This document shows positions 57,036 to 64,000 of a stretch of 64,000 nt of DNA, piece after piece; the first letter of the stretch is position 1; each line of letters begins with the position of its first letter. This DNA is from Thiogranum sp. (GTDB lineage: Bacteria > Pseudomonadota > Gammaproteobacteria > DSM-19610): the NCBI GenBank assembly GCA_030148805.1, contig JASBSS010000015.1:2501-66500 (forward strand), written 5' to 3'. The notes under the pieces are model-generated. The model saw only the letters and a program-made list of their open reading frames with translations, was not told where the DNA came from and did no database searches. The position numbers and the translations under genes were made by a program.

Positions 57036-57425
57036 TTACTCCGACTCCAGGAACGCCTGGTAGGCGCTGGCGTCCATCAATCCGTCAAGGGCCGCCGCGT
57101 CGGCGGGTTTGAGTCGCAACAACCAGCCCGCGCCATAGGCGTCGTTGTTGACCGCCTCGGGCGTATCGGCGAGCGTCTCGTTGCCTTCGACCACGGTGCC
57201 GGCGATCGGCGTGTAGACGTCGGAAGCGGCCTTCACCGACTCGACCACCGCGCAGGCTTCCTGCGCCTGCAGTTCGCGCCCCGCTTCCGGCACTTCCACA
57301 TAGACCAGGTCACCCAGCTGATCCTGGGCGTGATCGGTGATGCCCAGCGTGACGGTGCCGTCGGCGTTGCCGCGCAGCCATTCGTGGCTCTTGCTGTATT
57401 TCAGATCGTCCGGTGTGTTGCTCAT
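57036..57425 (-). CDS. gcvH: Glycine cleavage system H protein
   Basis: Lipoyl carrier protein shuttling the aminomethyl group between GcvP and GcvT. The 129-residue product has the lipoylated lysine K65 in [19 protein letters not shown] and the usual start [19 protein letters not shown]. It lies 31 bp after gcvT and 2 bp before gcvPA. Confidence 0.98.
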   Translation of the reverse strand: MSNTPDDLKYSKSHEWLRGNADGTVTLGITDHAQDQLGDLVYVEVPEAGRELQAQEACAVVESVKAASDVYTPIAGTVVEGNETLADTPEAVNNDAYGAGWLLRLKPADAAALDGLMDASAYQAFLESE

Positions 57426-57456
57426 ATCAGTTCCTCAGAAAATCCTTCAGCCGTAT

Positions 57457-58551
57457 TCAGTCGATGTTGATCTGTGCCTTGCCGTTGCGCACGAACGGTG
57501 CCCTGACCAGGCGCGCGGCCAACAACTTGCCGCGTACTTCCACCTGGCAGCGTTCGCCCGCGGCGGCCGCGGGGATACGCGCCAACGCGATCGCGCGTCC
57601 CAGCGTGGGGGAGAAACTGCCGCTGGTGATCTCACCCTCGCCGGCGCCTTCCACCAGCACCCGTTGATGGTTGCGCAATACCCCTTTGTCCTCCAGCACC
57701 AGGCCGACAAAACGCGCGGCCGGCCCGGCATCGCGCTCGCGCTCCAGCGCCGCGCGGCCGATGAAATCGCGCTCGGCGGGTTCCCAGCCCACGGTCCAGC
57801 CCAGCCCCGAGACCAGGGGGGAGACGGTCTCGTCCATATCCGTGCCGTAGAGGTTCATGCCGGCCTCCAGGCGCAGCGTATCGCGCGCGCCGAGGCCGCA
57901 GGGACGGACACCGGCGGCCGCCAGCCCCTGCCAGAAGGCCTCGGCGTCGCTGTCGGGGAGCATGATCTCGAAGCCGTCCTCGCCGGTGTAACCGGTGCGC
58001 GCCACCAGCCAGTCCTCGATTTCGAGACCATAAAACAGCTTCAACGCCGCCGCGCTCTCGCCCCGCGCCGGCAGCAGCGGCAACACTTTCTCGCGCGCCT
58101 GCGGGCCCTGCACCGCGATCATCGCCAACCCGGGCTGTTCGATCACCTCGACTTCGAACCCCGCCCCCTGCTGCTCGATCCAGGCCAGATCCTTTTCCCG
58201 GGTGGCCGAGTTGACCACCAGACGGAACCAGCTTTCCTCGAGGAAATAGACGATCAAGTCGTCGATCACGCCGCCCTCGGCGTTGAGCATGCAGCTGTAC
58301 AGCGCCTTGCCGCGCTGCTGCAGTTTGTCGACGTTGTTGGCCAGCAGATAACGCAGGAAGGGGCGCACGCCGGCGCCGACCAGGTCGACCACGGTCATGT
58401 GCGAAACATCGAACATGCCCGCCTCGCGACGGACCGCGTGATGTTCCTCGATCTGGGAGCCATAATGTATCGGCATGTCCCAACCGGCGAAATCCACCAG
58501 TTTGGCGCCCATGGCCTGATGGGCGTGGTAAAGCGGGGTTTGATTTCCCAT
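57457..58551 (-). CDS. gcvT: Aminomethyltransferase (glycine cleavage T protein)
   Basis: Releases ammonia and transfers the methylene group from lipoyl-GcvH to tetrahydrofolate. The 364-residue product begins [52 protein letters not shown], with the folate-contact aspartate in the last part. [14 protein letters not shown] and [22 protein letters not shown] are typical. It is the first gene after the tandem glycine riboswitch. The folate product connects to thyA and folA elsewhere in the window. Confidence 0.97.
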   Translation of the reverse strand: MGNQTPLYHAHQAMGAKLVDFAGWDMPIHYGSQIEEHHAVRREAGMFDVSHMTVVDLVGAGVRPFLRYLLANNVDKLQQRGKALYSCMLNAEGGVIDDLIVYFLEESWFRLVVNSATREKDLAWIEQQGAGFEVEVIEQPGLAMIAVQGPQAREKVLPLLPARGESAAALKLFYGLEIEDWLVARTGYTGEDGFEIMLPDSDAEAFWQGLAAAGVRPCGLGARDTLRLEAGMNLYGTDMDETVSPLVSGLGWTVGWEPAERDFIGRAALERERDAGPAARFVGLVLEDKGVLRNHQRVLVEGAGEGEITSGSFSPTLGRAIALARIPAAAAGERCQVEVRGKLLAARLVRAPFVRNGKAQINID

Positions 58552-58629
58552 GTGACTCTGTATTTCGAAGGTTGCGAATCCGCACCACCCGGACCCTTCC
58601 AGGGCGGCGGCCTGTGTCGTACCGCCGCT

Positions 58630-58815
58630 CCTCTGTCCGGTAACCTGAGAGTATAGGCGCCGCGGCGCCTTCCCCTTCGGTGGGCCTGGCCTGATGGCCG
58701 ACCGCTCTCCAGAGTCAATCCGGCTGAATGCCTGCTGCTACGGTCCTTTTGCCTGAGCGATTCCGAGCGAGTTGCGCCTTCGGCGGCCGGCCGGGCCGGC
58801 ACTCTCCCGCAGCAG
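58630..58815 (-). promoter_or_regulatory. Tandem glycine riboswitch upstream of gcvT
   Basis: The minus-strand leader shows two glycine aptamers in tandem. Aptamer 1 has GCGGGAGAGTGCCGG, GCCGAAGGCGCAA, CGGAATCGCTCAGGCAAAAGGACCG (about 58810-58745). A short linker leads to aptamer 2 with GACTCTGGAGAGCGG, CACCGAAGGGG, ACTCTCAGG and GGACAGAGGAG (about 58705-58630). These are the conserved family blocks. In known cases glycine binding turns the operon on. About 80 bp, including any expression platform, separate it from the gcvT ATG. Confidence 0.93.
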
Positions 58816-58832
58816 TACGAGATCGAAGGGCG

Positions 58833-58861
58833 ACTATACCCTGAGCGCGGGTGTGCGCCAA
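58833..58861 (-). promoter_or_regulatory. Promoter of the glycine cleavage operon
   Basis: Minus-strand TTGGCG (58861-58856), 17-bp spacer, TATAGT (58838-58833). The predicted start near 58826 lies just upstream of the first aptamer stem, as expected for a riboswitch leader. Confidence 0.7.
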
Positions 58862-59121
58862 GCGCGCAGCGGCGTTATTTCCCCAGCCGCGGCGCTGGAA
58901 TGCCCGTCCGTTTGCCGCGGCTTCCCCCGCGGACCCGGAGGAAAGATCCGACGCCGCCGCGTCTGCGCGCGAACGTCAGTGGGAGGCGATCCGGCCGGAC
59001 GCGTCATGAGTGACCGCTATCGCCGTCCTCTTCACCGGATTACAAACGCGTGTATCCCTGCGCAAGAGCGCAGCACAATGCGGCAAACCGATCGCCCAAA
59101 CCGCGAAGCCGCCAACGGCCG
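58862..59121. other. Intergenic region between gcv promoter and MOSC gene end
   Basis: A 260-bp GC-rich gap behind the gcv promoter and downstream of the MOSC stop codon. I see no gene, repeat or clear terminator in it. Confidence 0.4.
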
Positions 59122-59922
59122 TTATTCCAGCACCACCACCGGATCCCCCACCCGGATCACACCCTTGCTGCGGGGAATCAGATTCTGGCCGAAAAACACG
59201 CCGCCCTGCGGCCGGCGGCGATAACCGCTGAGCGTGCGCAGGGGTTCGCCGGCGGCGTCTTTTTCGCCGCAATCCGGATCGATGGTGGTGACGATGCAGC
59301 GCGAGCAGTTCTTGACGCCGGCGAATTCCACCTCGCCGACGCGCAGCCGCCGCCAGCCATCCTCGGCGTAGGGCAGCTCACCGTCGATCACCAGGTTGGG
59401 ACGGAAGCGACGCATCGGCACCGGCTGGGAAAGGCGCCGGTTGAGATCGGTCAGGGAAGCCTCGCTGAGCAGCAACAGCGGATAACCGTCGGCGAAACTC
59501 ACTTCATCGCCGGGTTGTCCATAGCGCGGATCCACGGGTCGCACCAGCTCGTCGGTCAACTGCACCAGCCGACAGGACTGGCCGAGAAACGCGCTGAACC
59601 AGGCGTCTGCGGCCGCGCCCACCGGCGCTGCCTGGAGTGTGTCGCGCCATACCGTGACGGGCGTCAGGGGCTGGCGCGGTGGCACCAGGGGAAATTGCAA
59701 CGGCGCCTGTCCGGGTCCCTCGACCCGCAACTCCCCGCCCGCCACGGCGGTCTGCACCATAGCCAGCCGGGGTTGCTGACGCGCCGTGATGAAACCGCCA
59801 GCGGCATCGACCAGCATCCAGCGCCGGTCCCAGGGCAAGCCACGAGGCAGCACCTTGCTTTCCTGAAGGGCGATGCGACGGGTGGATTTGATCGGGTAGA
59901 TATTGAGTTCGGTGACCTGCAT
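59122..59922 (-). CDS. MOSC domain protein (YcbX-like)
   Basis: Molybdenum-cofactor-binding protein of 266 residues. An N-terminal MOSC beta-barrel domain (MQVTELNIYPIKSTRRIALQESKVLPRGLPWDRRWMLVD) precedes the MOSC domain with RFRPNLVIDGELPYAEDGW and the Moco-sulfur cysteine region GVKNCSRCIVTTIDPD. YcbX in E. coli and mARC proteins reduce N-hydroxylated compounds. Unlike YcbX it lacks a C-terminal ferredoxin domain, so an external donor is needed. The ATG at 59922 shares one base with the stop of the upstream HxlR gene. Confidence 0.88.
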   Translation of the reverse strand: MQVTELNIYPIKSTRRIALQESKVLPRGLPWDRRWMLVDAAGGFITARQQPRLAMVQTAVAGGELRVEGPGQAPLQFPLVPPRQPLTPVTVWRDTLQAAPVGAAADAWFSAFLGQSCRLVQLTDELVRPVDPRYGQPGDEVSFADGYPLLLLSEASLTDLNRRLSQPVPMRRFRPNLVIDGELPYAEDGWRRLRVGEVEFAGVKNCSRCIVTTIDPDCGEKDAAGEPLRTLSGYRRRPQGGVFFGQNLIPRSKGVIRVGDPVVVLE

Positions 59923-60317
59923 CAAGAGCGATTTTCTTCCATCATGGCCTGCACTTCGGCGACGCTCATGGTACCCGGGATGTGTTTGTTCGCCCAGCGC
60001 AACAGACTGAATAGCACCGGCCCGAGATCGGCCCCCTTGGCACTCAGATGGTAACGGTAGCGACGCGGTCTTTCTTGATAGAGCTCTTTATAAACAATAT
60101 CTTCCGCCTGAAGTCTTTTGAGTCGGTCGGCCAGGATATTGGTGGGGATGCCCTCCGGGGAAGCCTGCAGCTCGCCAAAGGTCCGTTTGCCCAGCAGCAG
60201 ATCGCGTACTACTAACAGCGTCCATTTGTCGCCCAAAAGGTCGAGACTGCAGGCCACCCCGCAGATGGAACGCCGGTGACAGGGCGCTGATCCGGTGTTG
60301 TCGTCACTTATGGCCAT
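59922..60317 (-). CDS. HxlR family transcriptional regulator
   Basis: Winged-helix regulator of 131 residues from the MarR/HxlR group. The DNA-binding core is CSLDLLGDKWTLLVVRDLLLGKRTFGELQASPEGIPTNILADRLKRLQAEDIV followed by the wing RRYRYHLSAKG. Three or four N-terminal cysteines (PCHRRSICGVACS) suggest thiol or electrophile sensing. A GTG at 60347 would add ten residues; neither start has a good ribosome site. It is coupled to the MOSC gene and faces a GST gene across a palindromic operator, so it probably controls both directions. Confidence 0.88.
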   Translation of the reverse strand: MAISDDNTGSAPCHRRSICGVACSLDLLGDKWTLLVVRDLLLGKRTFGELQASPEGIPTNILADRLKRLQAEDIVYKELYQERPRRYRYHLSAKGADLGPVLFSLLRWANKHIPGTMSVAEVQAMMEENRS

Positions 60318-60347
60318 GACGCCAAGTTTACCCGACACCCTGCTCAC

Positions 60348-60413
60348 TTGTTAATTGAAAGTGACTAGACTAGACTCCAGTCACTTTTAAATCAAAAGTA
60401 AGGAGCCGACAGA
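60348..60413. promoter_or_regulatory. Divergent hxlR/GST promoter with palindromic operator
   Basis: AAAGTGACT (60358-60366) and AGTCACTTT (60379-60387) form a perfect 9-bp inverted repeat with a 12-bp centre. On the plus strand TTGTTA (60348-60353), 17 bp, TAGACT (60371-60376) is a plausible GST promoter overlapped by the repeat. On the minus strand TTGATT, 17 bp, TAGTCT overlaps it as well. Confidence 0.7.
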
Positions 60414-61037
60414 ATGGCCATCAAACTCTATTACACCCCCCACACCCGTTCGCTGCGCCCGCGCTGGACCCTCGAAGAACTGGGATTGGCGTACGAACTG
60501 GCGCCCATCGACCTCTTTGGCGGCGAAGGCGACACCCCGGCCTATCGCCGCATCCATCCCCACGGCTCGGTGCCGGCCATGGAGATCGATGGCCGGGTGA
60601 TGATCGAATCCTGCGCCATGTGCCACTGGTTGGGCGAATCCCACCCGACAGCGCAACTGGTGCCACCCGCACAGGAGGCGCAGGCGCGCCGGAACTACCT
60701 GCAGTGGAGTTTCTATGTACCGGGCACACTCGAACCACCGGCGTTCCAGATTCTATTGCACACCGCCATTTTGCCGCCGGCGCAACGGGTGCCGGACATC
60801 GTTCCCTGGGCCGACGAATACCACCAAGTGGCGCTACGGACCGTCGACGCCTGTCTGCGCGAGCGCGACCATATCGCCGGCGAACAGTTTACCGTCGCCG
60901 ACATCCTGCTCGGTTCGACGCTGCTGTGGTTGCCCGACAGGCTCGAGGATTTTCCCGCGCTCGGCGCCTACACCCGGCGCCTGCAACAACGCCCGGCCTA
61001 CCAGCGGGCGGTTACAGATCCATCGCCGCCCGCATGA
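60414..61037 (+). CDS. Glutathione S-transferase family protein
   Basis: GST of 207 residues: thioredoxin-like N-terminal domain (about 1-80, KLYYTPHTRSLRPRWTLEELGLAYEL and HGSVPAMEIDGRVMIESCAMCHWL) and helical C-terminal domain with FTVADILLGSTLLWL. The ATG has AAGGAG eight bases upstream. Control by the adjacent HxlR regulator is likely, forming a small detoxification unit with the MOSC reductase. Its 3' end overlaps the convergent UbiI-like gene by 26 bp. Confidence 0.9.
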   Translation: MAIKLYYTPHTRSLRPRWTLEELGLAYELAPIDLFGGEGDTPAYRRIHPHGSVPAMEIDGRVMIESCAMCHWLGESHPTAQLVPPAQEAQARRNYLQWSFYVPGTLEPPAFQILLHTAILPPAQRVPDIVPWADEYHQVALRTVDACLRERDHIAGEQFTVADILLGSTLLWLPDRLEDFPALGAYTRRLQQRPAYQRAVTDPSPPA

Positions 61038-62193
61038 TCCGGTTTTTCGCCGGCGCGGCGGCGTCGACCAGGTTGAGGCCCGTGTTGCGCAGCCAACGCA
61101 GCGGCGCCAGCCGACTGCCGAACAGCTGCTTGAAGGCGTCCATCAGCCACAGCGTGGCGAGAATGTCGCCCCGGCGGGCCCGTTCGTAGCGGCGCAATAC
61201 CGACAGCGAACCGATGTCGCGCCGCTGTGCGCGGGCCTCGATCAGCACTCCGGCCAGCGCCCGGACGTCCTTCAGACCGAGGTTGACGCCCTGACCGGCG
61301 AGCGGATGAATGACATGCGAGGCATCGCCGATCAGGGCCAGGCGCGGCGCCACGGTGCGCTCGGCATATTGCCGGCTGAGTGGGAACAGGACCCGTTCGC
61401 CGACGCTCACTACCTCGCCCAGCCGGTGTTCGAAAGCGACGGCGAGTTCGGCGCGAAACGCCGTGTCGTCGAGTGCCTGCAGGCGTTGCGCCTCGGCGGT
61501 GGTCGCCGACCAGACGATGGAACAACGGCCGTCGTGCAGGGGCAGGAACGCCAACGGCCCGGTGGGCAGAAAGCGCTGCCACGCCGTTTCCTGGTGGCCG
61601 CGGGCGCACTCGACCACCGCCACCAGCGCCTGCTGGCCATAGTCGGAGGCGCGCGCGTGCAGGCCGGCCTGATCGCGCACCCGCGAATGCTTGCCATCGG
61701 CGCCGACCAGCAGCCGCGCGCGCACACCACGTCCGTCCTCCAGGATCACGTCGCGCCAGTCGCCGCCGGGCGGCGAAAAACGCTGCAACACCGCCGGACT
61801 GAGCAAGGTCACCGCGTCGCACTCGCCGATCACCCGCAGTAGCGCCCCGGCGATCACCCGGGCCTCGATGATATGTCCCAGCGCGGCTTCGCCCAGCTCG
61901 GCGCTGTTGAAATGGATGGTGCCGTGCCCCTGCGCGTCCCACACCCGCATGTCCCGGTAAGCGCAGGCGCGCGGCGCGATCTCCGACCAGGCGCCAAGCT
62001 GGCGCAGCAAGGCCTCGGAGCCGCGACTGATGGCATAGACCCGCAGGTCGATGCTCGACTCGGGCCAGGCCTGCGCCACGGTCTCGGCGGCGATCAGCGC
62101 GACCCGGAAACCGGCCTGGCCCAGGCGCGCCGCCAGCGACAGACCCGGCACCCCGCCACCGGCAATCACGACATCGAAATCCGTCTCGGCCAT
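61012..62193 (-). CDS. UbiH/COQ6-family FAD monooxygenase (UbiI-like)
   Basis: Flavoprotein hydroxylase of 393 residues in ubiquinone biosynthesis. FAD motifs are VVIAGGGVPGLSLAARLG at the N-terminus, VGADGKHSRVRDQAG in the middle and RLALIGDASHVIHPLAGQGVNLGLKDV near the C-terminus. Position downstream of ubiH in the pepP-ubiH-ubiI order suggests the C5 hydroxylase UbiI, but ring-position specificity cannot be read from sequence. It starts 6 bp after ubiH and its 3' end overlaps GST by 26 bp. Confidence 0.88.
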   Translation of the reverse strand: MAETDFDVVIAGGGVPGLSLAARLGQAGFRVALIAAETVAQAWPESSIDLRVYAISRGSEALLRQLGAWSEIAPRACAYRDMRVWDAQGHGTIHFNSAELGEAALGHIIEARVIAGALLRVIGECDAVTLLSPAVLQRFSPPGGDWRDVILEDGRGVRARLLVGADGKHSRVRDQAGLHARASDYGQQALVAVVECARGHQETAWQRFLPTGPLAFLPLHDGRCSIVWSATTAEAQRLQALDDTAFRAELAVAFEHRLGEVVSVGERVLFPLSRQYAERTVAPRLALIGDASHVIHPLAGQGVNLGLKDVRALAGVLIEARAQRRDIGSLSVLRRYERARRGDILATLWLMDAFKQLFGSRLAPLRWLRNTGLNLVDAAAPAKNRIMRAAMDL

Positions 62194-62199
62194 CCCGCT

Positions 62200-63423
62200 T
62201 CATTCCACCGTCAGGCCGCGCGCCAGACGCGGCAGGCGCCCGGCGCGCCCCATGGTCATGCGACCGAACCAGCGCTTGGCCGGCGGGCACAGATCCAGCG
62301 CCAGCATCCCGGCATCGCGCAACCAGGCCACCGCCGGCAACGACTGACCGAACAGGCGCACCATGCTGTCGGTGAACAAGGCCACCCGCCGCTGGTCGGC
62401 CTCGCGCCAACGTGCATAACGGCGCAGCACCGCCAGTTCCCCGAAATCGCCGCCGGCGCGACGCGACTCCAGGATCACGTCGACCAGGGCGGCGACATCG
62501 CGCAGCCCCAGATTGAACCCCTGGCCGGCGATCGGGTGCAGGGTGTGGGCGGCGTTGCCCACCAGCGCCATGCGCGGACGGATCGATTCCGCCGCCCGCA
62601 GCAACTGCAAGGGAAACGCGCGGCGCACGCCGACGCGGGTGAAACGGCCCAGGCGGTAACCGAAGCGCTCCTGCAAGCGCTCGAGGAAAGCGTCATCGGC
62701 AAGCTCCATGATGGCGTCACAGTCCTGGGCGCGCAGCGTCCAGACCAGCGCCATGCGGTCTTCGCTCAACGGCAGCAACGCCAACGGGCCGCTGTCGGTG
62801 AAGCGTTCGTAGGCGACGTGCTCGTGAGCCCGGTCAATCCCCACCGTGGCGACCACGGCACTCTGATGGTAGTCGTGGCGCAGGCTCCGGATGCCGAGTT
62901 GGTCGCGCACCGTCGAGTGGGCGCCGTCGGCGGCGACCAGCAATCGGGCGCGGCAGGCGCTGGAGCGTCCGGCCGCCTCGATTTGCGCGCTCACACCCTC
63001 GGCGTCGATATGAAACGCCGCCAGCTGTGCCGGGGCCTCGAACTGGACCGCATCGAGGCGCGCCACCCCCCGAGCCAGCACGTCCCCGAGGACGCTGGCG
63101 GCGGCGACATAACCCAGCGCGGGCACGCCTTCCTGCTCGCGTCGCAAGCGGGTGAAACCGAAATGCCCGCGGTCGGAAACATGAATGGTATGAATCGGGC
63201 AAACAGCGGACTCGAGCTCGGACCACAGGCCCAGGCCGGAAAAAATCCGCTGGGAACCCTGCGCCAGGGCGATGCTGCGCTCGTCATAGGCCGAGCGGGA
63301 CTCGCCACCGAGGGGGCTCGTCTCGACCACGCGGGTGCGCACACCCGCCTGCCCCAGAGCGCAGGCGAGACTCGCCCCCACCAGGCCGCCGCCGACGATC
63401 AGGACGTCGACTTCGTCACGCAT
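62200..63423 (-). CDS. ubiH: 2-octaprenyl-6-methoxyphenol hydroxylase UbiH
   Basis: FAD-dependent hydroxylase of 407 residues in ubiquinone synthesis. Motifs: VDVLIVGGGLVGASLACALG, VAADGAHSTVRDQLG and RMALVGNAAHTLHPIAGQGFNLGLRDVAALVD. The ATG at 63423 follows AGGGG; a reading from 63456 adds eleven residues without support. It sits between pepP and the UbiI-like gene, the standard order, 134 bp after pepP. Confidence 0.92.
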   Translation of the reverse strand: MRDEVDVLIVGGGLVGASLACALGQAGVRTRVVETSPLGGESRSAYDERSIALAQGSQRIFSGLGLWSELESAVCPIHTIHVSDRGHFGFTRLRREQEGVPALGYVAAASVLGDVLARGVARLDAVQFEAPAQLAAFHIDAEGVSAQIEAAGRSSACRARLLVAADGAHSTVRDQLGIRSLRHDYHQSAVVATVGIDRAHEHVAYERFTDSGPLALLPLSEDRMALVWTLRAQDCDAIMELADDAFLERLQERFGYRLGRFTRVGVRRAFPLQLLRAAESIRPRMALVGNAAHTLHPIAGQGFNLGLRDVAALVDVILESRRAGGDFGELAVLRRYARWREADQRRVALFTDSMVRLFGQSLPAVAWLRDAGMLALDLCPPAKRWFGRMTMGRAGRLPRLARGLTVE

Positions 63424-63557
63424 CCCGATCCCCTGCCGCGCGGCGGCGCCGTGCACGCGGCACCGGCCCGGACCCCTGGTCAGGACTCAGCGATCGGTGA
63501 AACCCGCTCGTATGCCTCATCCGCCCGCCGTCCTCTCCCCACCCTGCGCCACGCCGC

Positions 63558-64000
63558 TCAACCGGCCATCAACGCTTCGATTTCATCGACCCGCTTGGGC
63601 ACGTGTTTGCTGAGCACGTCGCAGCCCTCGCGGGTGACCAGCACATCGTCCTCGATGCGCACCCCGATGTTCCACCATTTGCGCGCCACGCCGCGCCCGG
63701 GCGAAAGGTACAGCCCCGGCTCGACGGTAAGCACCATGCCCGGTTCCAGCACCCGCCATTCGTCGCCGACCTTGTAGTCGCCGACATCGTGCACATCCAT
63801 GCCCAGCCAATGGCCGGTGCGGTGCATGTAAAAGCGGCTGTAGGCCGACTCCTTGATCAGCGAAGGCGTGCGCCCCTTGAGCAGGCCAAGCCTGACCAGC
63901 CCGCGGGTGAGCACCTTGACCGCGGCCCGGTGCGGCGCGTCCCAGGTGTTGCCGGGATAGACCTCGTCGATCGCCGCCAGCTGCGCCTCCAGCACCAGCT
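63558..64000 (-). CDS. pepP: Xaa-Pro aminopeptidase, C-terminal part (cut by window edge)
   Basis: M24B dinuclear metallopeptidase removing N-terminal residues before proline. Only the last 147 codons are in the window; the frame is open to the right edge. Metal/catalytic motifs are present: YMHRTGHWLGMDVHDVG, MVLTVEPGLYL and NIGVRIEDDVLVT. It is first of the pepP-ubiH-ubiI series. The N-terminal domain and the metal-binding aspartates lie outside the window. Confidence 0.93.
   Translation of the reverse strand, partial: LVLEAQLAAIDEVYPGNTWDAPHRAAVKVLTRGLVRLGLLKGRTPSLIKESAYSRFYMHRTGHWLGMDVHDVGDYKVGDEWRVLEPGMVLTVEPGLYLSPGRGVARKWWNIGVRIEDDVLVTREGCDVLSKHVPKRVDEIEALMAG

Overview
This 64 kb window is GC-rich, gene-dense bacterial chromosome. 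I see no prophage, insertion sequence, CRISPR array, tRNA or rRNA in it. Gene content and order point to a gammaproteobacterium: tyrS / M23 peptidase / anmK, erpA, ptsP-rppH, ampD-ampE, amgK-murU / lptD-surA-pdxA-rsmA ... apaG-apaH, and pepP-ubiH-ubiI. Split glycine decarboxylase (gcvPA/gcvPB), a bactofilin and a short citrate synthase suggest a lineage outside the enterics and pseudomonads, perhaps a Chromatiales-like or sulfur-oxidiser group. That lineage is inference only. All product calls come from reading translated sequence and motifs; no database search was run.

Layout. 1-7.3 kb holds tyrS (cut by the window edge), an M23 endopeptidase, anmK, citrate synthase, erpA behind an IscR-like site, a bactofilin, a DUF6776-type protein and argC. 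7.4-13.3 kb is an ion, redox and iron block: a CLC exchanger, a TlpA-like thioredoxin, HemJ, then a porin behind a Fur-box-like sequence, a periplasmic FMN-binding protein and a PepSY membrane protein, followed by bacterioferritin and a bacterioferritin-associated ferredoxin (Bfd) with its own Fur-like box. 13.3-23.2 kb holds ptsP-rppH, a HAD phosphatase, a BtuCD/FecCD-type ABC transporter without a binding protein, a DUF5658 protein, an unknown conserved protein, a TonB with 14-residue repeats, ampE-ampD and an SH3-domain membrane protein. 23.4-28.6 kb holds ilvD, a 700-bp non-coding stretch, a periplasmic cyclophilin, a MotY-like protein and argE. The non-coding stretch contains a strong candidate sigma-E-type small RNA with an anti-Shine-Dalgarno loop and three palindromic REP-like repeats.

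28.7-34.9 kb holds argA-cpdA, an AstE-like peptidase next to a GCS2-type carboxylate-amine ligase, and murU-amgK. 35-43.2 kb is the lptD-surA-pdxA-rsmA / apaG-apaH block, interrupted by a UspA protein, two small unknown genes and a 37-bp tandem repeat. 43.2-46.5 kb holds folA-thyA-lgt and rlmI. 46.5-49.3 kb is a lipid A/glycolipid-type glycosyltransferase operon with a run of ten G in its first gene. 49.3-51.4 kb is a YyaL-type protein. 51.4-58.9 kb is an eight-gene operon gcvT-gcvH-gcvPA-tpx-gcvPB-dgkA-(adenosine kinase-like)-methyltransferase behind a tandem glycine riboswitch. 59.1-64 kb holds a MOSC protein and HxlR regulator facing a GST across a palindromic operator, then ubiI-like, ubiH and the end of pepP.

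How the parts fit. Peptidoglycan recycling is well represented (AmpD, AmpE, AnmK, AmgK, MurU). Iron and Fe-S control appears repeatedly (two Fur-like boxes, one IscR-like site, Bfr, Bfd, ErpA, TonB, ABC transporter). Three arginine-pathway genes are present (argA, argC, argE). Envelope biogenesis dominates the middle (LptD, SurA, Lgt, glycosyltransferases). The best candidates for something new are the Fur-associated porin/flavoprotein/PepSY set, the putative sigma-E small RNA, and the G10 tract that could switch a glycosyltransferase between three C-termini.
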